A stretch of 64,000 nucleotides of DNA from Arctopsyche grandis. Lineage: Eukaryota > Arthropoda > Insecta > Trichoptera > Hydropsychidae. The stretch's first letter is position 1. Every line of letters starts with the position of its first letter. The DNA lies in assembly GCF_051622035.1 (NCBI RefSeq), contig NC_135357.1:18845256-18909255 (forward strand). The letters are read 5' to 3'. This document shows positions 46,907-58,884 of this stretch, one piece after another. The notes under the pieces were generated by a model. The model was not told the origin of the DNA. It worked only from the letters and a program-made list of their open reading frames with translations, and made no database searches. The position numbers and the translations under genes were made by a program.

Positions 46907-48385
46907 TTACAATTTTCCATTTACTTCTCCATTTTTATGAATTTCTTCAGAAGGATGCTTCAAAAGTACCGGAGATGTGATGAATGATTTTCCTTTCACA
47001 ATACTCTCAATATCCTCACCGGCGTACGAGAGCAATGGAGATATTTCGCATGTAACATCATCATTTATAATACCTCCTGCGTTTTTGACATAGCTTCGGT
47101 GTAATCTGAATATGTCCTGTTTGGCAGTAGAAGCGCAATCTTTGCCAGCGGAGTCAGCATTTTTCAAAGCGCTGAATTCAACGTCTCTTCGAACTTCAAA
47201 TGTGACGAATCTTTCAGCGAATTGGAACACGTCGAACACAAACTTTTCAATCTTAATACCGTTTGGCTGCTCAGGCTTCTGTCGAATGCCATTTTTGTCC
47301 ATGTACGGTATCTTCTTTTTGGCAACGTGTAATTTTAGCTCCCTTTCATGTTGGTCAGCAATGCGACGCAAAAATCTCGCAGAAAAATAGTGATTGCAGA
47401 TATTACCAGCGTTAAAAGTTAACTTGCCATCATCTGAGTTGCGTAACTCAGCTGTCTTCTGGGTTATTTCCGAGTATTCTACCACTTGGTACTGACCATC
47501 TACTTTGCAGACAACACCGACAGCCTCATTTGGCGATGACTTTTCCACTACTTTGGCAGCACAGTCGGCATCATTGTCAACACAGTATCCTATAAAGATG
47601 GGATCTGCTACTTTTATTAATATGTTGTCGACAGAATGAGCATGCAAGTGCTTGATTCCTCTTCTTTCAACATCATCTAAAATTCCTTTATCTCTCAACG
47701 CTCTGTAGATTCCTCCATTGCCATCTGGTGCTCTAGCTACCCTATGCTTTTCATCCAAAATTATTTTACCTTCAAAAGTATAGCAAGGGAGGCTTCCTTG
47801 TTCAAACAATTTAATGTTGTCTTTGTTCAAACCAAAAAATTTATTCTTTGTTAAATAATCTAAGGTAGGTTGCATGGTATGCTCGCTTGTCATTATATAC
47901 CACGTGATACATCCTTTTTTTCCGTAACTCTTTTCTGCCATACGTTCTAATCTGACGATTCTTTCGGCCTGTATTTGGAAGAGGGACTTCTTTGAAGGTA
48001 AGCCGACGTCATACATGCCCTTTGGGTGGGCGAAACCCAATCTAGTGCCTTGTCCGCCAGCCATCAGCAGCACTCCTACTTGGTTCGAAGCTACAGCCTC
48101 CAAACCCAACGATTGGTATTTTTCGAGCTGCTTCGCCGAACATTCCGCGATGGACATGAACTGTGACCGAGGCACAGGTTTCATTCTGTCGTCTAACTTT
48201 TCGCTCTCGCTGTCCAAACATTCCGTGGCGCGTTTGAAGTAGGTGTTCACTTCTCCCAAATTCAGCTCGGAGATATCTTCGCTGAGCTGCACCTTCTCCT
48301 TGTTGGAAAGATCGTTCCAGAAATCGAGCAGGTGATCCTGTCCGTGTTCGGCTAGTTTTGCGCGCAACGCGGAAAAGTCAGACAT
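46907..48385 (-). CDS. UAP1: UDP-N-acetylhexosamine pyrophosphorylase
   Basis: 492 aa in one uninterrupted frame. The enzyme makes UDP-GlcNAc from UTP and GlcNAc-1-phosphate in the cytosol, feeding chitin, N-glycan and GPI-anchor synthesis (the Drosophila orthologue is mummy). The uridyl-binding loop [11 protein letters not shown] is at 107-117, followed by [70 protein letters not shown] and [12 protein letters not shown] follow in family order, and the length is normal. The start chosen, [11 protein letters not shown], aligns with the family N-terminus; an in-frame ATG 41 codons upstream would add sequence not seen in the family. No introns interrupt it, unlike the fly and human genes. All key motifs are intact. 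Confidence 0.95.
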   Translation of the reverse strand: MSDFSALRAKLAEHGQDHLLDFWNDLSNKEKVQLSEDISELNLGEVNTYFKRATECLDSESEKLDDRMKPVPRSQFMSIAECSAKQLEKYQSLGLEAVASNQVGVLLMAGGQGTRLGFAHPKGMYDVGLPSKKSLFQIQAERIVRLERMAEKSYGKKGCITWYIMTSEHTMQPTLDYLTKNKFFGLNKDNIKLFEQGSLPCYTFEGKIILDEKHRVARAPDGNGGIYRALRDKGILDDVERRGIKHLHAHSVDNILIKVADPIFIGYCVDNDADCAAKVVEKSSPNEAVGVVCKVDGQYQVVEYSEITQKTAELRNSDDGKLTFNAGNICNHYFSARFLRRIADQHERELKLHVAKKKIPYMDKNGIRQKPEQPNGIKIEKFVFDVFQFAERFVTFEVRRDVEFSALKNADSAGKDCASTAKQDIFRLHRSYVKNAGGIINDDVTCEISPLLSYAGEDIESIVKGKSFITSPVLLKHPSEEIHKNGEVNGKL

Positions 48386-48463
48386 GACGACGGAATGCAG
48401 TTGCACAATATGTACAAAATTGCACCCAAATAGATCGGTGTCTACAATACGACTGCAGTTCGA

Positions 48464-48469
48464 TTTATA
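48464..48469 (-). promoter_or_regulatory. possible TATA box of UAP1
   Basis: TATAAA on the minus strand, 78 bp upstream of the chosen start codon. A start site about 30 bp downstream would give a leader of roughly 50 nt. In AT-rich DNA this may be chance. Confidence 0.35.
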
Positions 48470-48508
48470 GACACTATTGAACACTCCAGACGAGCCTTTC
48501 ACTCGCAA

Positions 48509-49283
48509 TCGATTTAAAGCGCTATGTTGTGGTAACTTTTGCTCGAATATTCAAGGATCTTTGTTGTTACTTTCACCAATGTGCACAAGGTAAATGTCAC
48601 TGGGCGTATGACGATTTCTGCTCACCTCACAGATTGCGTCGCTGAAACAAGATTTACACACAAGTAAATAAACAGATGGAACGATAAAATGCAAGTATAT
48701 AAATATAATATAAGTACAAAACATATCAGTAAATACGATAAATATGGTATACCAGCGCTTCTATAAATCGTTTATATTTCAAGTTACGATACTGTAGGGT
48801 AAATTAAAAACCATAATTTGTAAAGCAGAAAAAATAATCACCTTTATATAAATATATATGTATTTATCAACTAAACAAACAATAATAAAATAAATTAAAA
48901 ATTTATGCTTTTTTGTCCAAGCAGTATACTAGTTACAGAATAAATGTCTTCTTAACTGAGCAATGCTTTGTCTTTCAGGTACTATTCATATGTTAACGGT
49001 TTTTCGTTAAAGTTTCACGTTTTGCCTCGTGAAAAATAAATAAAATTTTAATTGATTGATATTTCCTATTTGAAAGCTTGATACGCAAATTTACTGGTAT
49101 GCCTTGAGGTATACATACATACATAAATGTTGAGTACGCGAAACAAAAAAAAAAACAAAAAAACTTCACAGTTCAAGTTTCAAGGATTAAGATTTCACTG
49201 TCCCGAAGTTGTACATCGGATGAGTAGGTACAAATGGGGTTTTTCTAAACTTTGCTTGGATATTCGATATACTATGTACAAAC
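48509..49283. other. intergenic, no gene seen
   Basis: AT-rich spacer upstream of UAP1, with no frame that looks like a gene and no repeat I could assign. Confidence 0.55.
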
Positions 49284-49676
49284 GGGTCTACGTGACGAGC
49301 CAGAATGTTAAATTACAGAAAACACAAATATCGGAAGGCAAAGATCGAAAATCGAAAGATACATAAGTCGAAAGATCAAAAAAAAGGGTGCATGGTAAAC
49401 GGTACATACTCTCTTAATTTGCGCGAGCAGGGTACAACAGGAACAAGAGGAACAGGCTTTTCCTCCCGTATTCTGCGCGCGCACATTAATACGGGAGGAA
49501 AAGCCTGTTCCTCTTGTTCCTGTTGTATCCTGCTCGCGCAAATTAAGTGAGTATGTACCGTTTACCATGCACCCTTTTTTTTTGATCTTTCGACTTAAGA
49601 TCTTTCGATTTTCGATCTTTGCCTTCCGATATTTGCGTTTTCTGTAATTTAACATTCTGGCTCGTCACGGAGACCG
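49284..49676. mobile_element. palindromic foldback MITE, copy 2
   Basis: A 393-bp near-perfect palindrome: arms of about 185 bp meet near 49482 at a short GCGCGCGC centre. It has a perfect 8-bp duplication GTACAAAC (49276-49283 and 49677-49684). The 115- and 81-codon frames across it mirror each other and are not genes. Confidence 0.92.
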
Positions 49677-49684
49677 GTACAAAC

Positions 49685-52535
49685 ATACATAGATTTTGAG
49701 AATTTCCCGATTAAATTTATAAAAAACCTCAAGATGGTAGAAATTTTAGCATTTTTAAACGTGTCTATTACGATTATTTTTCACCATCTTACTGGCGGAA
49801 TTGATTTAAATATCTATCGTTGAGCAAACCGCGCAAAATGGCAATGTTTCAAAACGATCGGAAGAATATAGGATACGATATAATACGTATGTTGTCAGAC
49901 CAATGAGCAAAGTGGAATGTAGAAGAGCCTTGTAAAAAATAGATATTTCATTTATGTGGTACTTAGAACCAACTAACCACACAAAGGAAAATTACTATAT
50001 TTAAAATTTGTCATACATGTACAAGTACCTTATCAAATACTGCGCATTTTCTGTACTTGTTTTACTTTAATTTTCAAAGATAATTTGCACGTCAATTTTG
50101 ATATAATCTAATGCGACAAAATTAGATCGATTTGGGATGAAAAATAAAAGTTTCCCAACTTCGATGAAAAGTTATCTTTTTACTTTTATCTGCCGCAATC
50201 ATATCTCGCATTGTCATAATAAAACTCTTCAAAATAGAAAAGATGATCTATGTTGATAATATTAACGATTGCAGCAAAACACGATTTTTAATAACTCGAT
50301 TAGAGCAAATCAAAATCGAACTACCAACCTTGAAGCGTTGACAATTTCGACAATACGATTTTGGAATGTATTTAATCATTTTAATGTGTGCAAGCGTTTA
50401 TCATTTCCTGTTTGGAGAAGTGTCGTATAGTATGTACACAAAAAAAGAGATATACACACACGTACCTATAAAAATAAACAGTACAAAGAGATATCGATTT
50501 ATTTTTATAGATATCTGACGACAAATAAATAGTAGAAATGATTTATTTGATTGTGATACCAACGATTAAAAGATTAAATAACTTTTCAGGAAATGAATTA
50601 TGTACGTGTCGAAATAGCGACACGTCAAAACGTTATCGATTGGATTACGTTTAATTACAATAAGAATTTATGTGGACTTAGCTCAATAAAACTAATAGGT
50701 ATGTATGTGCTAATTTTTTGCACGACTTCTTAATCTTATCAACGGTAATCTATCGTTTACTTGGCTTTCGTTTACATATGACAATTCGAAAACATGCAAT
50801 AGAATACATACATATAATAAGAAAAAAAATAAGTGGAATATACAATCGATTTAGCGGTGTTATTACGGTGTAGGAACACAGTACTTTCACTTCACGTTCG
50901 CCATTTCTAATCGGAACTAGTCAGTGGTTACGGACAACTAAGCAGCTTTTATTCAAATTTTTAACAAACTATTTGTCTGGGAAACGAAAGAATGTGTGTA
51001 TAAATTACATGTAGTTTCACTAATAATTAGGTTCAACGATCAATGTTTATCCCGCGCAATTTGAATGAAAAGTCGGGTTACACGCAAATATAATAGAACA
51101 TTTATATGGATAAGTTATTATTAAGCTTACTTTACTAATTCCTTCTTAAAATTTAGAAAATCAGTACTAAAGTTTTCGAGTGCAGTCAACCAATCACCCA
51201 AAGATCTGACGACGAACTGAATAGTGAGTTGTGGTCGTATTCATTTACGAATGCGGTGTTACCATCCGATTCGCGTATATCTTCTGAATGCTAATGCGAA
51301 AAATGGCATCACGAGAATTGGAATTTATTACCAAACAGTATATTCACAATTTCAGAAGCACAGAAAATGTATTTTTAAGAAACATTACGCTCTAATATGT
51401 GTAATTCAACATTAATAAAAGTGATGCGTGTAAAGTGTTATTCATAAAATGGCGCCTATTTGACGGTTCGTTTATGTTAGGACAAAATGGATGTTTTAAA
51501 ATGATTACAAAAATTGAATCAAAAATACATTTTTTTTATAATTCAAATAAACTATAAAACTTAAAAATATGTATAAAATGCATTGTTTTGCATATCATAT
51601 ATCAGAGATTAGTTTCAAAAAACTTTAATTTCGACGTCATCATGGGTACAATACTAAAAGTGAGTTTACAGCCAAATAAGCACACCCACATGTTTCGGCC
51701 ATGTTTTTATTTGAAGTGATACGTGTGCAGAAATTGACAACAAATATTAATACAAAGTGGAGATTGCTACACAGTCAATACGAATCGTGATTCTATTATC
51801 GTCGATTTTAAAACAGCCCTGATACACTACTGGTTATCACGATACTAACCTATTACACAATCAAACTGTTAATAATATTGATAGTGTAGTATGCCCCATT
51901 GAGACCGAATCATTAGTAGAGGTAGGACCGGAAGCGTGCCGTTTATTGTTCAAATGTTGTAAATGCTTTGTAAAAAAGGTTCGGCAAACCTTTAACAATG
52001 CATTTACAATATTTGAACAATAAACGGCCCCCTCAGGGTCCGGGCTTTAATCATTAAACATCAATACAGTTCAAAATCAATGTTTAGTATTGCACTACAG
52101 TGAAAAATCCGCTACGCGTTTGCTACAGTGAGAAATTAATACGGTGATGCATAAGAAAATAAAAGCTTTAAAAAGGTGATATTGAAGCGTACTATCGAGC
52201 CTAATCGTTGAAATTTGTACCGTGATACTTGCAATATGTATCACACATTTCAACGCGCACGTGGTATTATAGCATTATTTTTAGTTTATTTATAGGAAAA
52301 AAAGCGTGAATGAATTCTTTAATGATAATTTTAAAGTGTTCTGTATTAAAAATCGAAAATAGAATGGTTTGTAAAAATAAAATAAATGGTATGGAAGTAA
52401 GCAGTTATGGCCAATTAAAAAAGATTTGTAAAAGCGGGTGAGTAGCGGCATATTAGGTCCAAATTAAAAACATAATTATATACAAGATAGGTAGAACGTT
52501 GAACGTAATGATTGGATAGTAAACTTGGAGTCAAG
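49685..52535. other. intergenic, no gene seen
   Basis: AT-rich sequence. It contains a relic related to the repeat at 20041 (about 49830-49935) and the hairpin MITE at 51916. No supported coding region. Confidence 0.55.
51916..52048. mobile_element. hairpin MITE, full copy
   Basis: 133 bp, with arms running from GGACCGGAAGCGTGCCGTTT and from AAACGGCCCCCTCAGGGTCC and a palindromic centre (AAAGGTTCGGCAAACCTTT). Perfect 8-bp duplication AATCATTA (51908-51915 and 52049-52056). Confidence 0.9.
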
Positions 52536-52660
52536 AGGCGGCCGCCTTGGCCATGAGGCCGCCTCCTCCACCGACACGTCACTTTGACACTTGACGGCCG
52601 GAACATTTTTTATCCGCCGGGTGGTCTTAGCATATCGTTATTCGACCAGGGATCTTCGCA
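52536..52660 (+). promoter_or_regulatory. GC-rich block, probable promoter of the zinc-finger gene
   Basis: A short GC- and CpG-rich stretch (GGCGGCCGCC, GACGGCCGGAAC, ATCCGCCGGG) in AT-rich DNA, 320-440 bp upstream of the start codon. Transcript ends cannot be seen. Confidence 0.4.
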
Positions 52661-52782
52661 ATATATTCTACAAATCAAAAGCATTAAATATACGCATATA
52701 TACATTTAGCTCATGTAATTAAAGTAATGCTATATTGAAAGCCGTTAAAAAATAAATATTTTATTCAAATTTACAGTAGAAT

Positions 52783-52952
52783 ATGGTCGTTAATTTGTTT
52801 GATTTGAGACCAAGCGCCGGAGATTTTGACAGCTGTTTGTTTATGATGCTGTCGAAAGTAAAATCCAGGTATATATTGTAATTTTTTTATATTTTGAGAT
52901 TCGTTACTTTAAAATTATATAGTGTGATTAAATTTTGTTGTTTTATAGATAA
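52783..52952 (+). CDS. possible spliced upstream ORF (29 aa)
   Basis: ATG at 52783, with A at -3 and G at +4, opens a 29-codon frame. It runs to a donor after 52868 and closes with TAA (52950-52952) just after the acceptor at 52948. The main start codon lies 27 nt further on. The peptide begins MVVNLFDLRPSAGDF and is not recognised. It would be expected to reduce translation of the zinc-finger protein. Confidence 0.35.
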
Positions 52953-52979
52953 AAATAAATCTATCTTTCCAATTGAAGG

Positions 52980-54811
52980 ATGGATGATTGTAACAGGTCG
53001 CAGTCAAATGTTGCAATAAAAACCGAGAATAATATCGATTACAGTCAAATATCGGCGCATAAAAATGATGTGGATCGACAAGAAAATACGAACGCCGAAA
53101 AAATTGTGGATCCTTCTTTATCTCTACTTGTCGAAATATTTTCTGAAACTCCCAAAATTGACTCGATTGTGCATTATGAATCCACAACTCATGAATATGT
53201 AAAAAATGATAATTTCTTTCGATGTGAAATTTGTATTATTTGGTTCAATGATATTGATGAACTTTTCTTACACATCATGGAGGAACATCAACATATAGAA
53301 GTAAGATTATTATTTTAACAAATAACTTGTTTTTATTTTCATACTAACAAAAACGTTGTTTTATTTTCCTTATGTGTAATGAATTGTCATTAACATATTT
53401 TCATTTATATAATTTACCTTTAAAATTTTTCCAGTTATCTGACGATATTCAAGATATTTTATATAAACAATGGGGAAAAATTTTGAACATGGAAAGAACT
53501 ATAATAGATTTAGTGTCCAAAACCAGGTTTAAAAGTGCCAAACGGCACTTAAAATCATCATTGATGACTTTAAATGGAATTATTACCAATGTATTTTCAA
53601 TGAATGACAATATATTTAAATATTTTATATTTTCTATGAGACCTCGTATCAAAGCTCTTATTAAAGAAGCTAAACTTCTAAACAGCAATAACTTAAAGGA
53701 AATAGATGATGAAATTGTTTCGAAAACTGAAACTGACAAAATACTGTTTTTAAACAAATCTGAAAAAATAAAAGGAAAAAAAAGGAAGAAAAAGTCTTTT
53801 GAGGAATACAAAAAAAATGAAAATTTATCAGATTTCTCATCCGATGACAACTTATGTTTAAAAGAAGCAGTGAAGCGTATAAAAATAGATGTTTCAGAAA
53901 AATTTGAACCAACAGTTGATATTAAAAAATGTGAGGATTGTCTGGAAAAGGTAACATATTATGTTGTTCCGGAAAAAAACAATGGAGATATGTTGAGTTA
54001 CTCTGAAAAGGAAAAAATCAGAATAGCAATAAGAGATACATTGAAAAAGAAATATCTGGATACTGATCTATTTAAAGAAATTTGTTTTAAAAGATTTGAT
54101 TTAGAAGATGATGAAGTTATTCCACATGATGCTTTCATTATTAATGAATGGATTTTACCAAATAAATATTCGAAACTTTGGGAGAAAATGACATTTCAAG
54201 AGTTTTTATCAAAAAATAGTACTAAAAAGTATAAAAAAAGAAAAAGTGATTGTGAAAATAAATATGAAATTCAGAAATTTTCCGAATCAGAAAAAAAATT
54301 GCATTTAAAAAAAAATAATGAAGATGAAGGTTTGCAAATTTTTTCTGAAAGCAAAGATCTTTTGATTAATGTTAATTGTAATGGAAAAGTCACATGCAAC
54401 ATTTGCTTTACAACTTTTTCTTCAGATAATGAATTGAAAATACATAAAATAAATATTCACCACATTAGTGATTTTCGTTGTGATACTTGTGGAGAGATAT
54501 TTTTACACAAAGGTAAACTTCTACAGCATGAACTGCTGCATCATCCAACAAATACAGATCTTATTTCAACTAGCTTTGTATCCTCAAATGACGGCAGAAA
54601 AAATGCAGTTGAAGTCAATAAAATTACGGGAAAAGTTGTGAAATATGACAAAAATAGTAAAAATGCCCCTGAATGCGACAGATGCTTTAGAAGGTTTACT
54701 AGTTTTGGAAGACTTTCTCAACATGTAGCAATTGCGCATGGGGGGAAAATATTTGTAAGAAAAAAGAATAAAATTAAAATCGACCACTCTGAGATAGAGT
54801 TAGACCCCTAA
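52980..54811 (+). CDS. C2H2 zinc-finger protein
   Basis: Two exons, 52980-53300 and 53435-54811, joined in phase 0, giving 565 aa. Four C2H2-type fingers are visible: one near residue 80 (CEICIIWF...HIMEEH) and three close to the C-terminus (CNICFTTF...HKINIH, CDTCGEIF...HELLH, CDRCFRRF...HVAIAH). The middle is Lys- and Glu-rich and highly charged, with basic runs (KGKKRKKK, KKYKKRK) that look like nuclear localisation signals. A nuclear DNA- or RNA-binding role is likely; family and target are not recognised. AATAAA at 54977 is a probable polyadenylation signal. RBM48 converges on it from the right. Confidence 0.85.
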
Positions 54812-55003
54812 TTTATGAATATGTAGTTAAAAATGAAAGGTAAGCATAAATATATTTATGAATATGTATATAGGTATAAATTTGTTAATTTAATTATGTC
54901 TACATATAATGATTAAGTGTATAAGTGTAAATACTTTGATAGTATATTTTTTGTGTGTAAATTAAAAGAATATATAAATAAAAACAATTTAATTTCTTTT
55001 AAG

Positions 55004-56072
55004 TTATATCAATTTAGAATGAATCTTCATTATAATTTTATTGGTAACTTTCTTAGGAATGTTTATAATAACAGGCTTTTCAATATTTTGAAACACTTCA
55101 ACTTTTCCATCTTCATTTTGGGGTGATATTAGTTTGTTACTAATTTGTTCACCATTTGAACTATTTTCTAGAATTTTAACACTGTTTCCCATTTTTTGTA
55201 CTTTCTTATTTAATTTTTTCTTCTTCTTTCTTTTGAATACGTAATCTTCGTCATCACGAAGCCTTTTTGAGATTGTACACTCATTAGAATTCGATGAAAC
55301 TTCTAAAATATTTTGGTTTTGATGGTCTTGGCAGAAACTCGCAGTGACCGAATTTTCGATTTGAAAATTGGAACTATTATAGTCTTTAGATAACACTGAG
55401 GGGAAAATTACACCATTACTAATACTACTGTTCACCTCAACGTTATTCTTGGATATAGCATTGACATTTTCAATAGCACTGTTATTTATATTAGATATAT
55501 AATTGAGTGGTTTCTTCAATTTATTGTGTTTATTTAATTGTCTTTTAACAGACAACATTCTATACTTCAGTTTTTGACGGGTTTGTTCGATTGTTTCCAA
55601 CTCAGGTGCATAACATATGTGTAAAATCCCCCCATAAAAGCTTCTCATGTCCACAAACTTTTTTGCAATTCTAGCCGATTGAAAATTTTCATAGTTGACG
55701 TGATAGCATTCTGTGAATTGTTCCGTTGGATAGATAGGAGATGCCGAAAGAGATTTAATCTTTCCATATTTTTGTAATAATTGCTTTAGTTCTTGACGTA
55801 GGTTTATTTTTGGGACACCAAATACTAAAATATGTGATGACTCGTTATTTATAGTATAAGCCTGAAAATAATTTATAAACTTTATTAAATATGAATTTGG
55901 CATTATGTGAAAAACAATTTTTTAACAATGAAAGAACTTTTGTACGTTGGTGTGAAATTACCTTTACAGCAGTAAGTCGACGTCCTTGTCTATATGCTGG
56001 TCTGGTTCGACATAATTCAAATTGGTGATGATGTGGTAAATCTATTATATTTGTATCAATTTCCTCAGACAT
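55004..56072 (-). CDS. RBM48: RNA-binding protein 48
   Basis: Two exons, 56072-55962 and 55861-55004, joined in phase 0, giving 322 aa. The N-terminus has the family signature CRTRPAYRQGRRLTAVK. An RRM follows, with LVFGVP, KYGKIKSL, EQFTECYHVNYENFQSARIA, and then SFYGGILHICYAPELET and TRQKLKYR, as in human RBM48. The C-terminal third is a low-complexity Asn/Ser/Lys tail with the basic run KRKKKKKLNKK. RBM48 works in the nucleus with ARMC7 in the minor (U12-type) spliceosome. Its stop lies 192 bp from that of the convergent zinc-finger gene. Confidence 0.93.
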
Positions 56073-56884
56073 ATTAAATAGCCTAAGTTGTAGCAGTATG
56101 AATAAAATTGCATGAATCGAGTTAAAATCTGTGTTTTTTTTTTACGTATGAACGTACAAGATAAAGACTACTCACGTTGTAAATAAACTTTTGACAGTTA
56201 AATTGGTCACAACACAAAAATTATCGACCAAAGAGTTTCTCTTTATTTATTAACTTGACATTTTATTTTATGCTTTCGATAGTGCTCCTGTTCACTACTA
56301 GTTAGATAGCAGTTTATCATTAATTGAAATGATCAATGATTGTTGTATGGCCGGCGAGTATAATGTTTCTCTTTTCAGTAATGACTTATTGACAATAAGA
56401 GGGCTGGACACCAGCGCCTTGTCCATACAAACGTATTACACTTCTCCCTTCCTCAATTATGGCACTAGAGAATTTATTTTTTAATATGCTATGGATATCC
56501 ACCATTGGGATGAATCTATCGTTTTATTTTTTTGATTAGTTGTTTTTTATAGGAGCTAGGAGCTGCCAAACATCTATAAAATCGCCTCTTTTTTACTAAC
56601 CTCTTATACGTTTTTACACCCACGAAAAGAGTCCAGCGTGCTTATTTAACGGCCGATTTTTAAAAAAATACGCGCATAATTGCACAGAAAATATCTTTCT
56701 CATACCGATGATGAAATTTTTTTTTAAATTGGTTCAGTTTTGGAGGAGAAAATAGGAGAATACGAAACCTCGATTTTGACGATTTAAAATACGTATTATC
56801 TGGTCGAAGCGCAACTGTCGCATTCACTCGATATATATATTGATATATATTGTCGCATTCACTCAATATATATGTACATTCACT

Positions 56885-56985
<101 letters not shown>

Positions 56986-57351
56986 AGAAAGGAACGGCAA
57001 CAAAATTAAGATTTCAGGTGTACAGCCCTCTTAAGATCCAAGAGATTAACAACTTAAGCGTAGCCCACAACTGAGGTGTTTCTCTTATTATCTTTCTTTA
57101 GTACAGGATATTCAAATTATATTCGCTGGATAGGTGGTGGTCCTACTTTGAGGGGCCAATTTTTTTTGTAAATGTAAATTTTTTTTAGCTCTCCGAAACG
57201 GCTTAAATACATAAATAAAAGTTTTAATCAAGGCAATGAAACTATAATAATGTGCGTTGAAATCTATAATAATTACAACAGAGGATGCAATGTTGTGTGG
57301 CATTGTATTCAGGTCGCAGTTGTGGCCTGGCGCCTGGTGCTAATGTCAACG

Positions 57352-57371
57352 TGACGTTTAGCTAAACGTCA
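57352..57371. other. 20-bp perfect palindrome
   Basis: TGACGTTTA-GC-TAAACGTCA, with a TGACGT half-site at each end. Meaning unknown. Confidence 0.6.
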
Positions 57372-57937
57372 TTCCATCACTGCATACCTCATGAAGGGCA
57401 AAACACATCAACTACTACAGACTGTACGCTTGTTTGATAAATGAACTCCTTCATTTATCAGCAGCTGCTATTTATTTTGCCCATGAATAATTACCGTCTC
57501 CTTAGGATATTGGGTGAGCGCCACTATACATTTTTTTGAACCATTTCTATTGGATACATTTATGAATCATTTTCACGACTACATACCGTGACAATTTAAG
57601 AAAATTAATATTTCATTAGCAACTCGCACGTCATCGTTTCGACATTTATATTTTCGTATGTGATTTTATTTTATTATTTCAGTATTTCAAAGATTTTTTT
57701 CTGAAAAAAATCGATCTCAATATATGTAAATATAATACGCTTAGCCATTAAATTACACAGTTTTAAATCAACCAGTCACCCCACTGAACACATTTTTTCT
57801 AGGGAATCTATGTATATATGTATGTATGTTCGCTTATTAAATATTCGCCAGTATTAATATACATATTTACTTATATGTATTTGAAAAGGTTACACCATGT
57901 GGTCTTAGTGCTGCTCAGTAAAACCAACCATTATTAC

Positions 57938-58156
57938 TTAATATATAATTTCGAAAGAGACTTTGTATATATGTATGTATGTAAGTATTTTTGGTTGGGA
58001 ATCGAAAACAAGTCAAAGTTTCTATGACAACGATGCGATTTTTTTTTTCGATTCAAATAAATTTAATAAAAAAACAAATTAATATTTACTATTAGATTCG
58101 CCATGTTTACGCTGTTTATATTACAAATACTGAGCGAAGCCGGGTAAAACAACTAG
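57938..58156 (+). mobile_element. non-autonomous Helitron, family A, copy 5
   Basis: TTAATATATAATTTCGAAAG to GCCGGGTAAAACAACTAG, followed by host T. The first bases are diverged from TC. Confidence 0.75.
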
Positions 58157-58309
58157 TATTTAATATATATGAAGTTGCGATTGTTAAAATACTAGGAATT
58201 TGGGTTGGTTCTGTATATAGGCATATCTACATCTATATAAATAAAAGTTTTAAAAACGTAAAGGAGGTTTGTAAAAATAGACTAGCTGAATCGTAATTTC
58301 TTAGCGTAA

Positions 58310-58884
58310 CCCTTTAAATGCTGACCAGCGCCGATCGGGGTTTTGCCAACAAGTCCATGGGCCTGATAAACGCCGATAGGGGTTGTATTTTGAGCATGTA
58401 CAAAGTAAACAAGAATACTACCTGCTAAGCCTTTTCAGGTAGCATTGAACATGGGTCGCGTAATCCGTGTCATTTATTTTCCAAAGTTTATAAAGACTCG
58501 TTTACACCGGAATTTCTGAATTTATAACCACAGCAGAATTACTAGATGTAAATCCCTAACTTCTGAGTATTTTAGATTGTGGCTTGGCATTTAGATTGTG
58601 AGCATTACATTTTAACTACAATGAAGAAGATAGAACTAGTTTTGGAAAAATACATTCATTTATAGACTTCATTTGTTTATTTTATATTGTTGCAAGATAT
58701 ATTAGAGAGTCTAAACACGCCTTTACAAAACTCTAAATCCTCGGCGGTAGTTATCTAGGGTTTGTTTGGATTAGCTACAATTTTTATACCTGCTTTCTAT
58801 TGGATTTCTAAATAATTCTGGTTGGAAATGTTGGCTAAATTTCCAGCGTGGGTTTAAGAGAAATAAAGGGAATCACTCAAAGGG
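58310..58884. mobile_element. piggyBac-type MITE, copy 2
   Basis: Ends CCCTTTAAATGCTGACC and CACTCAAAGGG; right flank TTAA intact, left flank decayed to GTAA. Body shares GAGCATGTACAAAGTAAACA and many other blocks with 26117-26717. Confidence 0.82.

Noticed and set aside
46907-48508. Longer UAP1 frame starting 41 codons upstream
   Set aside because: The extra N-terminal residues are not family-like, while [11 protein letters not shown] aligns with the family start. It probably covers the 5' UTR.
49305-49655. Plus-strand 81-codon and minus-strand 115-codon frames
   Set aside because: They are mirror images within a palindromic MITE, not genes.
53449-53912. Minus-strand frames of 133 and 80 codons
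   Set aside because: Antisense shadows of the zinc-finger exon, rich in Phe and Leu because they oppose Lys/Glu-rich coding sequence.
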